From contig CAZFBN010000008.1 in NCBI GenBank assembly GCA_964517145.1, positions 4,991 to 68,990 on the forward strand: DNA of 64,000 bases. Reading direction: 5' to 3'. The translations under genes and the position numbers were made by a program. Each line of letters opens with the position of its first letter. The stretch's first letter is position 1. The notes beneath the pieces were generated by a model that saw only the letters and a list, made by a program, of their open reading frames with translations, did not search any database and was not told where the DNA came from. This DNA is from JADJNW01 sp964517145 (lineage in GTDB: Bacteria > Bacteroidota > Bacteroidia > Chitinophagales > Saprospiraceae). This document shows positions 8,445 through 17,036 of this stretch, in pieces.

Positions 8445-9872
8445 TTACTCCGGCAGATAAATATCAAATTCTACCCGGCGGTTCTGATCGCGACCTGCTT
8501 TGTACTTGTTGGTTGCAATCGGTTTTGTTTCACCAAACCCTTGGAAACTTAAACGATCCGCTGCAATACCTTTTGAAATCATATAATCGTAGCAAGCCTT
8601 TGCACGGCGTTCTGACAACACTTGATTCGGCTGCGCTTCGCCAATGCTATCGGTATGACCATTGATGCGCATTTTATAATCTGGATAGCGTTTTAAAATA
8701 TCCACAATCTCATTCAAAATTGGGAAAGAAGTCTTCAGCAGCGTGCTTTTTCCTGTTTCAAATTGCACGGCTTTCATCGCAAAAGTCAGGCGTTCTTTTT
8801 CTTCTTGTTTTAATTCTGGGCATCCGTTGTTTGAAGCTGGACCCGCAGAATTTGGACAACGATCCACATTATCCGCCAAACCATCGCGGTCGCTATCTGG
8901 GCAGCCATTCATAGCGCTTGTGCCAGGTGCATCCGGGCAGCGGTCGTCTCTGTCAGCCACGCCATCATTGTCGCGATCCGGGCAGCCACGTGTAGCAGCT
9001 TTACCAGCTTGATTGGGGCAAGCATCCTGGTCGTCGGGCACCCCATCATTGTCCGCATCGCGTACTGGGCAGCCATTGTTTGCAGCCGTACCCGCTTCAT
9101 TCGGGCACTGGTCATTTTTATCGGCAATGCCGTCACCGTCTCTGTCCGGGCAACCTTTCAGCGCCACCGTACCAGCCACATCGGGGCACTCATCTTCGCC
9201 ATCCTGGATGCCGTCCTTGTCAGAATCCGGGCAGCCATTGAATGCAGCCAAGCCAGCAACAGTCGGGCACAAGTCTTGCGCATCGGGTACACCATCATTA
9301 TCGGCGTCTATCACTTTTGGTGGTTCCGGTGTGCTTTCACCCAAAAGCAATAAAAGTCCCGTTCCGATCTGAACGTTGTCGCGCAAATCTTCAAATCCAA
9401 AGCGATATTCCCCTTTCAAACTCAGATACGCATGCTTCGCCAAGCGAAAATTCAAGCCAAGCCCAGCCGGAGCAGCAAAAGTAAAATCTTCAAATTCTTC
9501 ATAAATAGCACCCAAACCGCCATAAACATAAGGATAGAAAAAGCTAGGCTCTTTGAACAATTTGAGTTGTAACAAAGCGTCGAGGCTAAAAACGGCAGCA
9601 TCGTTGAACCCACCCAATTCATCGATTGGAATTTCGGCTTTTGCCAGTTTTAAAGGCAAAGAGAGGTTGAGCGCGTCATTCAAATGACGCACATATTCAA
9701 TCTCGGCACCACTGGTAAATTGATTGTTAATCCAATCGTTCGTGATGGGGTATTGATAATTCAGGAAAGTAGCTCGTAATCCTAAGCCATCTTTCGCTTC
9801 ACTGTACTGTGCAAGGGCAAATTGCGCACAAAGCATTGCCACAATTAAGGTTGCGATGAATCTTCTAATCAT
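8445..9872 (-). CDS. OmpA-family outer-membrane protein with thrombospondin type 3 repeats
   Basis: A 475-residue envelope protein. A signal peptide (MIRRFIATLIVAMLCAQFALAQ) leads into an N-terminal beta-barrel of about 165 residues. Six calcium-binding thrombospondin type 3 repeats follow (units such as DADNDGVPDAQDLCP and DKDGIQDGEDECP, about 190-355). A C-terminal OmpA peptidoglycan-binding domain carries INGHTDSIGEAQPNQVLSERRA and FGETKP (about 370-475). Proteins of this layout anchor the outer membrane to peptidoglycan and are abundant in Bacteroidota. The gene appears to be monocistronic. Confidence 0.93.
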   Translation of the reverse strand: MIRRFIATLIVAMLCAQFALAQYSEAKDGLGLRATFLNYQYPITNDWINNQFTSGAEIEYVRHLNDALNLSLPLKLAKAEIPIDELGGFNDAAVFSLDALLQLKLFKEPSFFYPYVYGGLGAIYEEFEDFTFAAPAGLGLNFRLAKHAYLSLKGEYRFGFEDLRDNVQIGTGLLLLLGESTPEPPKVIDADNDGVPDAQDLCPTVAGLAAFNGCPDSDKDGIQDGEDECPDVAGTVALKGCPDRDGDGIADKNDQCPNEAGTAANNGCPVRDADNDGVPDDQDACPNQAGKAATRGCPDRDNDGVADRDDRCPDAPGTSAMNGCPDSDRDGLADNVDRCPNSAGPASNNGCPELKQEEKERLTFAMKAVQFETGKSTLLKTSFPILNEIVDILKRYPDYKMRINGHTDSIGEAQPNQVLSERRAKACYDYMISKGIAADRLSFQGFGETKPIATNKYKAGRDQNRRVEFDIYLPE

Positions 9873-10105
9873 GATAGACTCGTTTTTGTTGGAGTGTTAT
9901 TATAAAAAATAGTAATACCTAACATTACAATTGGAAGGACAAGCAGTTGTTGTGTAGTAATTTTGTCTAGTTTAGACGTTGCAAAGACTAGAAAGTCACA
10001 TTTCTGGAATAAAAATAACGCAGATGTTAAGAAAAAACAAAAAAAAGACAAAAAAAGATACCAGCACTTCAGTTTTTTCCACCATTTGGGCGCAGCGGCA
10101 CTTTA

Positions 10106-11041
10106 TCATTCTTGCAATCCCCGACCTTCTTTTTTTATCTTCCCCTCTTTATTCAGCTGTTTCATCAGTCGGTCGAGAATACCATTGATAAAATCTTTAC
10201 TTTTATCGGTGCTGTACATTTTAGAAATTTCGACAAATTCATTAAGCGTTACTTTGGTCGGAATGGTCGGAAACGCCGTCAATTCACAAAGCGCCATTTT
10301 CAGCATTATCATATCCATAATAGCTACACGCTCCACATCCCAGTTTTTCAGCGTCGGCTCAATAATTTGTAACAATTCAGCGCCTTCTTCATTTACTTTT
10401 TTAAATAAAGTTTCGCCAAATTCTACTGTTGCTTCCGTGCTGGGGCGATATTCCTCATAAAAATGGAGGGTTGCCGGCAGCGCTTTCAATGTTTTTTTAA
10501 TCGCGCCGACCACGAGCGATTCGTCATCTTCCCACAATGAAAAATTATCTTCTACCCAATCGGTAAACATTTCATTGTTCAGGCAGTGTTTGTACAATGC
10601 GAGCAAAATTTTGACGTGCACCTCATTCTCCAGGTTTGGATCGGTCAAATAATCTTTATACTCGTCGGTTTTAGCAAAATCATAATATAATTGGCGGGTC
10701 TTGTCTTCCTCAATGCGATCCTGCAATTTGTACAAACGCACGAGGCGATTAAACCCGTCGTTTTCTAACACGGAGCGCACCAGCGCATTTTCACCAAGCT
10801 TAGCTCGGAATTGGCGGTCTTCTTCGGTAGGCAGCAGTTTAGCCATTCGATTAGCAGCATCTTGCCGGGCATAATCGGCGATACGCATCAGCTGGAGCAA
10901 GGTAAAAAGATACAGCTCAAACGACTGGCGCACGCTATCACGATATTGTCGCAATGCCTCTTCTTTGCTCAGCTTTTTATCTCTGCTCATCGCATAAAGC
11001 ATCTGCATTACTTTTATGCGGACGTTCCTTCGACTCAACAT
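10106..11041 (-). CDS. nusB: Transcription antitermination factor NusB (long Bacteroidota form)
   Basis: RNA-binding component of the rRNA antitermination complex. The N-terminus (MLSRRNVRIKVMQMLYAMS) carries the arginine-rich RNA-binding start, and the C-terminal NusB domain has the conserved VERVAIMDMIMLKMALCEL and IPTKVTLNEFVEISKMYSTDKSKDFINGILDRL segments (about 230-290). At 311 residues it is about twice the length of E. coli NusB; an inserted N-terminal helical region is normal in Bacteroidota. It is separated from the upstream DoxX gene by a hairpin of GGTTGA-type words. Confidence 0.92.
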   Translation of the reverse strand: MLSRRNVRIKVMQMLYAMSRDKKLSKEEALRQYRDSVRQSFELYLFTLLQLMRIADYARQDAANRMAKLLPTEEDRQFRAKLGENALVRSVLENDGFNRLVRLYKLQDRIEEDKTRQLYYDFAKTDEYKDYLTDPNLENEVHVKILLALYKHCLNNEMFTDWVEDNFSLWEDDESLVVGAIKKTLKALPATLHFYEEYRPSTEATVEFGETLFKKVNEEGAELLQIIEPTLKNWDVERVAIMDMIMLKMALCELTAFPTIPTKVTLNEFVEISKMYSTDKSKDFINGILDRLMKQLNKEGKIKKEGRGLQE

Positions 11042-11153
11042 ACAATCAGATCAACGCTTTGAAATCTTCACGGGAAAATTAAATGACGCTACAAATAACG
11101 ACTAAATTTGTAGAAAAGTCCAATGAATATTATTTTTTTTATAAAAAGTTAAT

Positions 11154-11221
11154 GGGTTGAAAGGTTGATAAAGAAAAGTCGTGTTCCTAATCAACCTATC
11201 AACCTATCAACCTTTCAACCC
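11154..11221. repeat. Intergenic hairpin built from GGTTGATA-type words
   Basis: The left arm GGGTTGAAAGGTTGATA (11154-11170) is the exact reverse complement of the right arm TATCAACCTTTCAACCC (11205-11221), 17 bp. The right side also carries extra copies of the 8-nt word CAACCTAT. It lies between the DoxX-family gene end and the nusB start, both on the minus strand, so it could end the DoxX transcript or be a mobile REP-like element. Related word hairpins occur at about 17004, 19940 and 50690. Confidence 0.8.
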
Positions 11222-11229
11222 TTTTCCCC

Positions 11230-12711
11230 CTATTTCATATATTTCACTTTAATCTCTTCATAACTCGGCAATTGCTTATAATGCCATTTTTGAATAATCT
11301 TGCCGTTTTTCATCAAAATAACCCCTGGATTAGATCGCATAATGGTTTTTATCATAATATCATCCGCGGTGAAGAAATTATACGCACTTTGAGAAGCATG
11401 ACGGAAATCGTCAATTTTTGCCGCTGATTCAAATGCCGTGATTGCCAAGGCATTAACGCCATCTTTTTCAGCCGTTTCCAACATAGGGTTTAGCACTTTT
11501 GTCCAACGATCCACATAATCACTTTTCCACTCATACGTATTTTTTTCTACCTGTTTGTTAGAGACTGACAGCACTTTAGGCTTCAATTGAATGGAATCGC
11601 CGATGCGCAAGGTATCCGCCCCCCAAATGGTATCGGGCACTGAGACCGTTTCTGAACCTGCATTTTTGCCATACAATTTATAGGCAACGATGACAAACAT
11701 ATAATTGTCATACGTTAAAATTTGCTCCGTCATGTTATTCCCTTCAAGGTCTTGCACATCAAAATCGCTGATCTTCGTACGCGGAATCGCTGGTTCTGAT
11801 TTTACTTGCTCCGCCGTCCACTCTTCTTTCGGATAGTTTTTGAATTCTTTCAAATACTGTTCAAAAGGCATTTCTACGACTTTACCCGTTTTATTATTTT
11901 TCAAACGATAGGCAATAATTTCAACATTATTAGCTGCTTCTTCCTCTGCTTGCTTTTGCTCCCGAATATTGACCCCTACTTCAAATGGACGAAAATCCAC
12001 GATTGGCTCGTTCCAAACGTAATTGCTAATGCAGAAAAGGACTGTGGCAATCGTGGTAAGTGCCAACACGGCAGTGCGTGCAACTGGCGTCCACAGGCTG
12101 TGCATATTTTTGCTGCGAAAAACAAAAATAAAAGCAGGTATCAACAAAAATAAGTCTTTGATAAAAGAGGTTTTGGGCGCCAGTTTTATAAAATCACCAA
12201 AGCAACCACAATCCGTCACTTTCATGTTGGTTTCAACGTAAGGTCCCCATTTGCCAAACTGGAAAAAATTCACTCCATCGGGCACGTACCCGGTGAGGTA
12301 GGTAAAGCCGGTTAAAAAAGTGAATAAAACCAAGGTGATCAGAAAAACCCAGCTCGTCAATTTATTGCGACCGCCAACAATGAGCGCCAAGCCGACTACA
12401 ATTTCCAACGTAATCATAGACACCGAAAAAGCGGCAGAGGCTTCCGATAATTTTGGAAAAATCGGCGCTAAAAATGAAAACCAAGTGCCTTCAAATGCCC
12501 GCACAAACTCTGCAAAATACTGCTCCATTTTAAAAGCCGTACCCATCGGGTCAATCGCCTTCACCAACCCGGAGAAAATAAACCAGGTGCCAGTGAAATT
12601 TTGTAAAAACGACACCAGCCAATTAATCTTTCCAGCTTTACTAAAGCCAATCAGCGCCGTCAGAACCGCACCCGCCACTGCAAAAATGAGAATCAATGTA
12701 CCGAGGGTCAT
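11230..12711 (-). CDS. DoxX/BT_3928-family membrane protein with thioredoxin-like C-terminal region
   Basis: A 493-residue inner-membrane protein. The N-terminal half has several transmembrane helices typical of DoxX-like proteins (TLILIFAVAGAVLTALIGF, FTGTWFIFSGLVKAIDP, FSVSMITLEIVVGLALIVGG, WVFLITLVLFTFLTGFTYL, AVLALTTIATVLFCISNYVW). The soluble C-terminal region from about residue 240 resembles a thioredoxin fold (MFVIVAYKL, VNALAITAF, NPGVILMKNGKIIQKWHYKQLP) but lacks a CxxC active site in the expected place. Bacteroidota homologues sit next to DUF1599 genes, as here, where the upstream DUF1599 gene is 54 bp away. Molecular function is unknown. Confidence 0.82.
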   Translation of the reverse strand: MTLGTLILIFAVAGAVLTALIGFSKAGKINWLVSFLQNFTGTWFIFSGLVKAIDPMGTAFKMEQYFAEFVRAFEGTWFSFLAPIFPKLSEASAAFSVSMITLEIVVGLALIVGGRNKLTSWVFLITLVLFTFLTGFTYLTGYVPDGVNFFQFGKWGPYVETNMKVTDCGCFGDFIKLAPKTSFIKDLFLLIPAFIFVFRSKNMHSLWTPVARTAVLALTTIATVLFCISNYVWNEPIVDFRPFEVGVNIREQKQAEEEAANNVEIIAYRLKNNKTGKVVEMPFEQYLKEFKNYPKEEWTAEQVKSEPAIPRTKISDFDVQDLEGNNMTEQILTYDNYMFVIVAYKLYGKNAGSETVSVPDTIWGADTLRIGDSIQLKPKVLSVSNKQVEKNTYEWKSDYVDRWTKVLNPMLETAEKDGVNALAITAFESAAKIDDFRHASQSAYNFFTADDIMIKTIMRSNPGVILMKNGKIIQKWHYKQLPSYEEIKVKYMK

Positions 12712-12765
12712 AATTCAAATTTTAGAGATGAAGTTTGAAATCGCGTCAATTTTACATTTCGTATT

Positions 12766-13314
12766 TCAAATTTCAAATTTTATATCTAGTTTAATAAGTG
12801 CAAAAATAGCATAATTGATGATATCCCGATAATTCGCTTCCAACCCTTCTGAAATCAACGTTTTGCCGTTATTATCTTCAATTCGTTTAATGCGTAATAA
12901 TTTCATCAAAATCAAATCCGTCATCGAACTCACCCGCATTTCGCGCCACACCTCGCCGTAGTCATGGTTTTTAGCAATCATCAAATCGCGCGTTTGCTGG
13001 ATTTGCGCATCATACCACTTTTCTGTTTCCTCTGCCTCCATTTCCAACGCTGCATCATCAGGCAGTTCCAGTTGGATCAACGCCATCACGCTGTAGTTGA
13101 CCAAACCAATGAATTCCGACTCGATGGAATCTTCAACCTTTTGCACTTGCATTGCTTCAATGCTGCGAATTCGTTTTGCTTTGATGTACAGTTGGTCGGT
13201 CAATGACGAGGGGCGCAGGATACGCCAGGCAGTGCCGTAATCCTGATTTTTTTTGCTAAAAATTGCCTTACAACGGGCTATAATCGCGTCGTATTGTTGG
13301 AGCGTCTGTTGCAC
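12766..13314 (-). CDS. DUF1599 (nucleotide-modification-associated domain) protein with internal duplication
   Basis: A 182-residue protein made of two copies of one module. KKNQDYGTAWRILRPSSLTDQ near residue 22 is repeated as AKNHDYGEVWREMRVSSMTDL near 115, and each is followed by RIRSIE or RIKRIE and a hydrophobic helix (NYSVMALIQL, NYAIFALIKL). This is the DUF1599 arrangement. The family name comes from association with modified-nucleotide enzymes; in Bacteroidota it is a conserved chromosomal gene of unknown role. It probably starts an operon with the DoxX gene downstream. A good promoter lies about 20 bp upstream of the ATG. Confidence 0.88.
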   Translation of the reverse strand: MQQTLQQYDAIIARCKAIFSKKNQDYGTAWRILRPSSLTDQLYIKAKRIRSIEAMQVQKVEDSIESEFIGLVNYSVMALIQLELPDDAALEMEAEETEKWYDAQIQQTRDLMIAKNHDYGEVWREMRVSSMTDLILMKLLRIKRIEDNNGKTLISEGLEANYRDIINYAIFALIKLDIKFEI

Positions 13315-13333
13315 CAGTAGCTTGGTTTTGCCG

Positions 13334-13365
13334 CAAAGATAACACCTGAAAAGTCATTTATGCAA
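13334..13365 (-). promoter_or_regulatory. Bacteroidota promoter for the DUF1599-DoxX operon
   Basis: On the minus strand a TTG element (13363-13365) lies 21 nt upstream of TATCTTTG (13334-13341), matching the TTG-N19-21-TAnnTTTG consensus. The predicted start falls about 10-15 nt before the ATG at 13314. Confidence 0.65.
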
Positions 13366-13471
13366 TCTTATGCCGTAATTTGAGAATTGTTAACAACAAA
13401 AATGTCATTTAATTTTAAAATCAAAAGCCAGCGAAAATTTTCGCAACTCTAAAAAGCTGAAATTCCTGTAC

Positions 13472-13479
13472 TACCTTTG
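13472..13479 (+). promoter_or_regulatory. Candidate -7 box for the IMPACT-family gene
   Basis: TACCTTTG fits TAnnTTTG and lies 26 bp before the ATG at 13506. No TTG was found at the expected distance upstream. Confidence 0.4.
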
Positions 13480-13505
13480 GCAGCTGAACGCAAGGTGTAT
13501 GTTGT

Positions 13506-14159
13506 ATGAAAGATTTTTATAAAACAATAACGACCCCAAGTACGGGTGAATTCAAAGATCGGGGCAGCAAATTTATTGCTTACGCAGCTCCCGTTTTTAC
13601 GGAAGCGGACTGCCAGGAGTTTGTAGAAAGCATTCGCAAATTGCATCCCAAAGCCCGTCATCATTGCTATGCTTACCGCCTGGGGCTAGACAAAAACAAC
13701 CACCGCGCCAATGACGACGGCGAACCAAGCGGCACTGCCGGGCGCCCGATTTTGGGTCAGCTTGATGCTTATGATGTAACAAATGTAATAATTGTTGTTG
13801 TTCGTTATTTTGGTGGTACGCTGCTGGGGACGTCTGGGTTGATTAATGCCTACAAAACCAGCGCCGCAGAAGCCCTGGCGAGTGCTGAGGTGGTGGAAAG
13901 AATTGTGGAAGACATTTATCAAATTATTTTTGATTATGCCTTGATGAGTAATGTAATGAATGCTGTAAAAAAGTTAAATCTGGAAATCATAAAACAGGAA
14001 TTTACGAATGAAGGACATCTGGAAGTCGCCATTCGGCAAGGGGAAGTGCCTTCTACTTTGATGCAGTTAAAATCGCTCATTGGCAATTTGCGCATCGAGG
14101 AAGTAAATGAAGAAACACAAATTGAAAAATTGCAGCTGACGCATATTTATACTCGATAA
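13506..14159 (+). CDS. IMPACT/YigZ-family protein
   Basis: A 217-residue cytoplasmic protein of the YigZ/IMPACT family. The N-terminal UPF0029 domain shows the family signatures FKDRGSKFIAYAAPVFTEADCQEFV, HHCYAYRLG, DDGEPSGTAGRPILGQL and VVVRYFGGTLLGTSGLINAY (residues about 15-115). The C-terminal region from about 140 is the DUF1949-like ferredoxin-fold domain. Relatives are linked to translation-stress control in eukaryotes; the bacterial role is not defined. The gene stands alone, divergent from the DUF1599 operon. Confidence 0.9.
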   Translation: MKDFYKTITTPSTGEFKDRGSKFIAYAAPVFTEADCQEFVESIRKLHPKARHHCYAYRLGLDKNNHRANDDGEPSGTAGRPILGQLDAYDVTNVIIVVVRYFGGTLLGTSGLINAYKTSAAEALASAEVVERIVEDIYQIIFDYALMSNVMNAVKKLNLEIIKQEFTNEGHLEVAIRQGEVPSTLMQLKSLIGNLRIEEVNEETQIEKLQLTHIYTR

Positions 14160-14292
14160 TTTTTAAAAATTTCATAATCAGTTAATTGCGATTATTTTAA
14201 ATCTTACCCAACCTTTTTCTCACAGCTCCCTGTCTAGCTAAGTATAAAATCACGCAACCAGTTATAATAAGCTGGTAAATACAAAAAGAACC

Positions 14293-14703
14293 ATGATGAA
14301 AACATTTGCTTTTCTGCTAAGCACATTCTATTTTTTATACCTTTTTACCGCTTGCGAAAAAAATGATGATGTACCACAGGAGCAGGATGCGCTCGTCGGC
14401 GTGTGGCAGCTTACCCGCATCACGGGCGGCTTTGCGGGCAATGGGTATCCGGCGGACTTTACCGAAGTGGAGTTTAAAAACGACGGCACTTACCGCATCA
14501 ATAATCACAATGAAGCCAAAGGCGAAGGTACTTACACCCTGACCAACACTGATAAATGGACGCTGAAACTCCTGCCAAATGATACGATTAACATTGGTTT
14601 TGAGGAGTTTGCAAAGGAAGTCGTTTTCGAAAAAGACAAACTTATTTTGAGCGACCCTTGCTGTGATTTATTCCAATATGAATTTGGAAAAGATGAAAAC
14701 TAA
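14293..14703 (+). CDS. Small lipocalin-like lipoprotein (paralogue 1)
   Basis: A 136-residue lipoprotein: the signal peptide ends in the lipobox FTAC near residue 21. The mature part (LVGVWQLTRITGGFAGNGYPADFTEVEFKND onward) has the G-x-W start and strand pattern of lipocalin-like domains common in Bacteroidota, and a late CC pair (SDPCCDLFQYEF). The gene at 15071 encodes a clear paralogue with the same order of motifs. Ligand and function are unknown. Confidence 0.75.
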   Translation: MMKTFAFLLSTFYFLYLFTACEKNDDVPQEQDALVGVWQLTRITGGFAGNGYPADFTEVEFKNDGTYRINNHNEAKGEGTYTLTNTDKWTLKLLPNDTINIGFEEFAKEVVFEKDKLILSDPCCDLFQYEFGKDEN

Positions 14704-14880
14704 TGGCAAATTTGAAAGATGAAAATTTAAAGATTAAAATTTAATCATCTGAAAATCAGTCTATTATTTAGCCTTCAAAACAAATCGCACCACCGGCATC
14801 CATTCGAGAAATTTGATATAATTAAAAATCAAAAACTAAATAGCCGAATCAGGTATTCAAATTACAAATGAAAACAATAA

Positions 14881-14917
14881 AAAAAGCGTTCTAATTCAAC
14901 ACATTAGAGCGCTTTTT
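14881..14917 (+). terminator. Rho-independent terminator-like hairpin
   Basis: AAAAAGCGTTCTAAT and ATTAGAGCGCTTTTT form a 15-bp stem with one wobble around a 7-nt loop, with A-runs before and T-runs after, so it could act on either strand. It is the main element of the 367-bp gap between the two lipoprotein paralogues. Confidence 0.75.
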
Positions 14918-15070
14918 AAATTTGTCAACTTTTGCGCCGGCGCGGGTTTTAAATAAAAGTTTTTTTTTTTAACACTTTTCTAACCAACCTTTAGAATAAG
15001 TTTAACAGTCTTTAAATGTAAATTTTGGAAAAGATGTGATAATTTGTTAAATATTTAAAAAACACCCGAT

Positions 15071-15478
15071 ATGAAAATTTTTTTCCTATTCCTGGCTACT
15101 TGGTTTGTTTTTTCAGCATGTGTAGCGCCTGAATATGTTAAAAATCAACAAGAAAACTTATTCGGATTTTGGAAAGTGAATCGCATTAGCGGTGGCATCA
15201 CGGGCAGTGGCTATCCAGCTGATTTTACAACATTACAATTTCATAATAATGGAACTTACACCATTTATAATCATGATGCACTCATTGGCGATGGCATCTT
15301 TCAACTGGTAAATGAAAATAATAAATGGATGTTAAAAATTTCACCTAATGATGCCATGAATCTGGTGTTTGAATCGCTCGATAAAGAAATTATTTTTGAA
15401 CGAGACAAATTGCTTATACGCGACGCTTGCTGCGACTTTTATGAGTATGAATTTGTTAAAGACAAGAAATGCAGCTAA
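15071..15478 (+). CDS. Small lipocalin-like lipoprotein (paralogue 2)
   Basis: A 135-residue lipoprotein with lipobox FSAC near residue 17. Its body parallels the gene at 14293 motif by motif: FGFWKVNRISGGITGSGYPADFTTLQFHNNGTYTI against VGVWQLTRITGGFAGNGYPADFTEVEFKNDGTYRI, and RDACCDFYEYEF against SDPCCDLFQYEF. The pair most likely arose by tandem duplication. A terminator and about 150 bp of AT-rich DNA separate them, so each probably has its own promoter. Function is unknown. Confidence 0.75.
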   Translation: MKIFFLFLATWFVFSACVAPEYVKNQQENLFGFWKVNRISGGITGSGYPADFTTLQFHNNGTYTIYNHDALIGDGIFQLVNENNKWMLKISPNDAMNLVFESLDKEIIFERDKLLIRDACCDFYEYEFVKDKKCS

Positions 15479-15544
15479 CCCTTCCTTATCTCAATCCGAA
15501 GTCTTTTAGCCTTTTCAAGTCTCCTAAAAACCAGCCTTTTTTTC

Positions 15545-15552
15545 TACTTTTG
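15545..15552 (+). promoter_or_regulatory. Candidate -7 box for recF
   Basis: TACTTTTG fits TAnnTTTG, 19 bp before the recF start. No upstream TTG at standard spacing was found. Confidence 0.4.
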
Positions 15553-15571
15553 CGTCAAAGCGCATTCTATT

Positions 15572-16678
15572 TTGCATATTGAACAACTCAAACTCACGAA
15601 TTTTAAAAATTACGAACAACAAACCATTTTGTTTTCGCCGCAGGTCAATTGCTTTGTGGGCTTGAATGGTATGGGTAAAACCAACCTGCTGGATGCGGTT
15701 TATTACCTTTGCATGACCAAAAGCCACACAGGTTTGACCGATCGTAATGTGCTGCGGCACGGCGCTGATTTTTTTCGCTTGGAGGCGCTGTTTCAAAAAT
15801 CGGGCAAGCGCGATAAAATTGTGGCAAAAGTATTGCCTCGCAAAAAAAAAGAATTTGAACGCAATGATGTTATTTACACCCGACTTTCGGATCATATTGG
15901 TGAATACCCAATTGTGATAATCGCCCCCAATGACACCAATATTGTATTGGAAGGCAGCGAAATACGTAGACGTTTTTTAGATAATACGCTATCACAATTA
16001 GACGCTGTTTATTTACGATCTTTATTACAATATAATAAAATTCTGGAACAACGCAATGCTCTACTCAAGCAGTTTGCAGAGCGCCGCACATTTAATGCCC
16101 CGTTATTAGAAACTTATAATGCGCAGTTAATAGAACCGGCTCAATTGATATGTAACAAAAGACAGGACTTCATTATATCCTTTTGTAAAATTTTGCAAGA
16201 TATTTATCAATTCATTTCCACGCAGCGAGAAAGCATTGACTGTCAATACGAAACAAAGTTAATCAATACTTCATTTGAACAACTACTGGTAGAAACCACA
16301 GAGAAAGATCGCGCCCTACAGCGCACCACCGTTGGCATTCACAAAGATGATCTCGATTTAAAAATTAATGGCTATGTCGCTAAACAGTTTGCATCGCAAG
16401 GACAGTTGAAATCATTGGTGCTGGCGCTCAAATTGGCACAATATGAAATGCTACGCCAAGAAAAAAAAATGCAACCATTGCTACTACTTGACGATATTTT
16501 TGATAAATTGGACAAAACTCGTGTCGCCCAGTTGTTAAAACTATTGTTGGAAAAATCCTTTGGACAAATTTTTATTACGGACACCGACGAACACCGGGTC
16601 ACCGAAATTGTCGAACAACTACATACCCCGTATCAGAAATTTACCATTGACAATGGCATTGCAACTTTATCTTATTAA
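15572..16678 (+). CDS. recF: DNA replication and repair protein RecF
   Basis: SMC-like ATPase that loads RecA at gaps with RecO and RecR. In the 368-residue protein the N-terminal LKLTNFKNYEQQTILF is typical. Walker A is GLNGMGKTNLLDAVYYL (near 30-46), the signature region is FASQGQLKSLVLALKLAQ (near 273-290), and Walker B is PLLLLDDIFDKLD (near 304-316). The reading frame begins with TTG at 15572, which gives the usual RecF N-terminus and has no competing ATG. The DUF721 gene follows after 15 bp, as in many Bacteroidota. Confidence 0.95.
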   Translation: MHIEQLKLTNFKNYEQQTILFSPQVNCFVGLNGMGKTNLLDAVYYLCMTKSHTGLTDRNVLRHGADFFRLEALFQKSGKRDKIVAKVLPRKKKEFERNDVIYTRLSDHIGEYPIVIIAPNDTNIVLEGSEIRRRFLDNTLSQLDAVYLRSLLQYNKILEQRNALLKQFAERRTFNAPLLETYNAQLIEPAQLICNKRQDFIISFCKILQDIYQFISTQRESIDCQYETKLINTSFEQLLVETTEKDRALQRTTVGIHKDDLDLKINGYVAKQFASQGQLKSLVLALKLAQYEMLRQEKKMQPLLLLDDIFDKLDKTRVAQLLKLLLEKSFGQIFITDTDEHRVTEIVEQLHTPYQKFTIDNGIATLSY

Positions 16679-16693
16679 AAAAATTCCTAAGGC

Positions 16694-16984
16694 ATGAGAA
16701 AAACCAATGAACAGAGTATCAAAGAGGTGCTAAAAGACTTGGTGGAAACCTACCGCCTGAAGTCAAAGCTCAATCAAACCAAGGTAGAAGAATTATGGAA
16801 AAATTTAATGGGTAAAACCGTTACGGAGCATACCACCGAGCTGCGCATTCGCAATCAAAAATTGTATATTTCGGTAGATTCTGCGCCGTTGCGGCAGGAA
16901 TTGAGTTACAATCGCGGCGATATTCTTTCCAAACTCAATCAGGAATTGGGGGAAAGTTTTTTGAAGGAAGTATTGATAAAGTAG
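16694..16984 (+). CDS. DUF721 (DciA-like) protein
   Basis: A 96-residue basic protein with the DUF721 pattern: a helical N-terminus (TNEQSIKEVLKDLVETYRLKSKLNQTKVEELWKNLMG), then TELRIRNQKLYISVDSAPLRQELSYNRGDILSKLNQELGE. DciA-type DUF721 proteins help load the replicative helicase in bacteria that lack DnaC; that role is inferred here. It forms an operon with recF and is followed by a hairpin. Confidence 0.85.
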   Translation: MRKTNEQSIKEVLKDLVETYRLKSKLNQTKVEELWKNLMGKTVTEHTTELRIRNQKLYISVDSAPLRQELSYNRGDILSKLNQELGESFLKEVLIK

Positions 16985-17003
16985 TTGAAAGGTTGAAGGG
17001 TTG

Positions 17004-17029
17004 AAGGGTTGATGTATTAATCAACCCTT
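17004..17029. terminator. Hairpin between convergent DUF721 and subtilase genes
   Basis: AAGGGTTGAT (17004-17013) and ATCAACCCTT (17020-17029) are exact complements around a 6-nt loop. Additional GGTTGA words occur to the left. Position between two gene ends suggests a bidirectional terminator; it belongs to the same word family as 11154-11221. Confidence 0.65.
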
Positions 17030-17036
17030 CCGCCCT

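Noticed and set aside
9963..10460. Plus-strand open frame of 165 codons
   Set aside because: Antisense to the 3' end of nusB; no family features.
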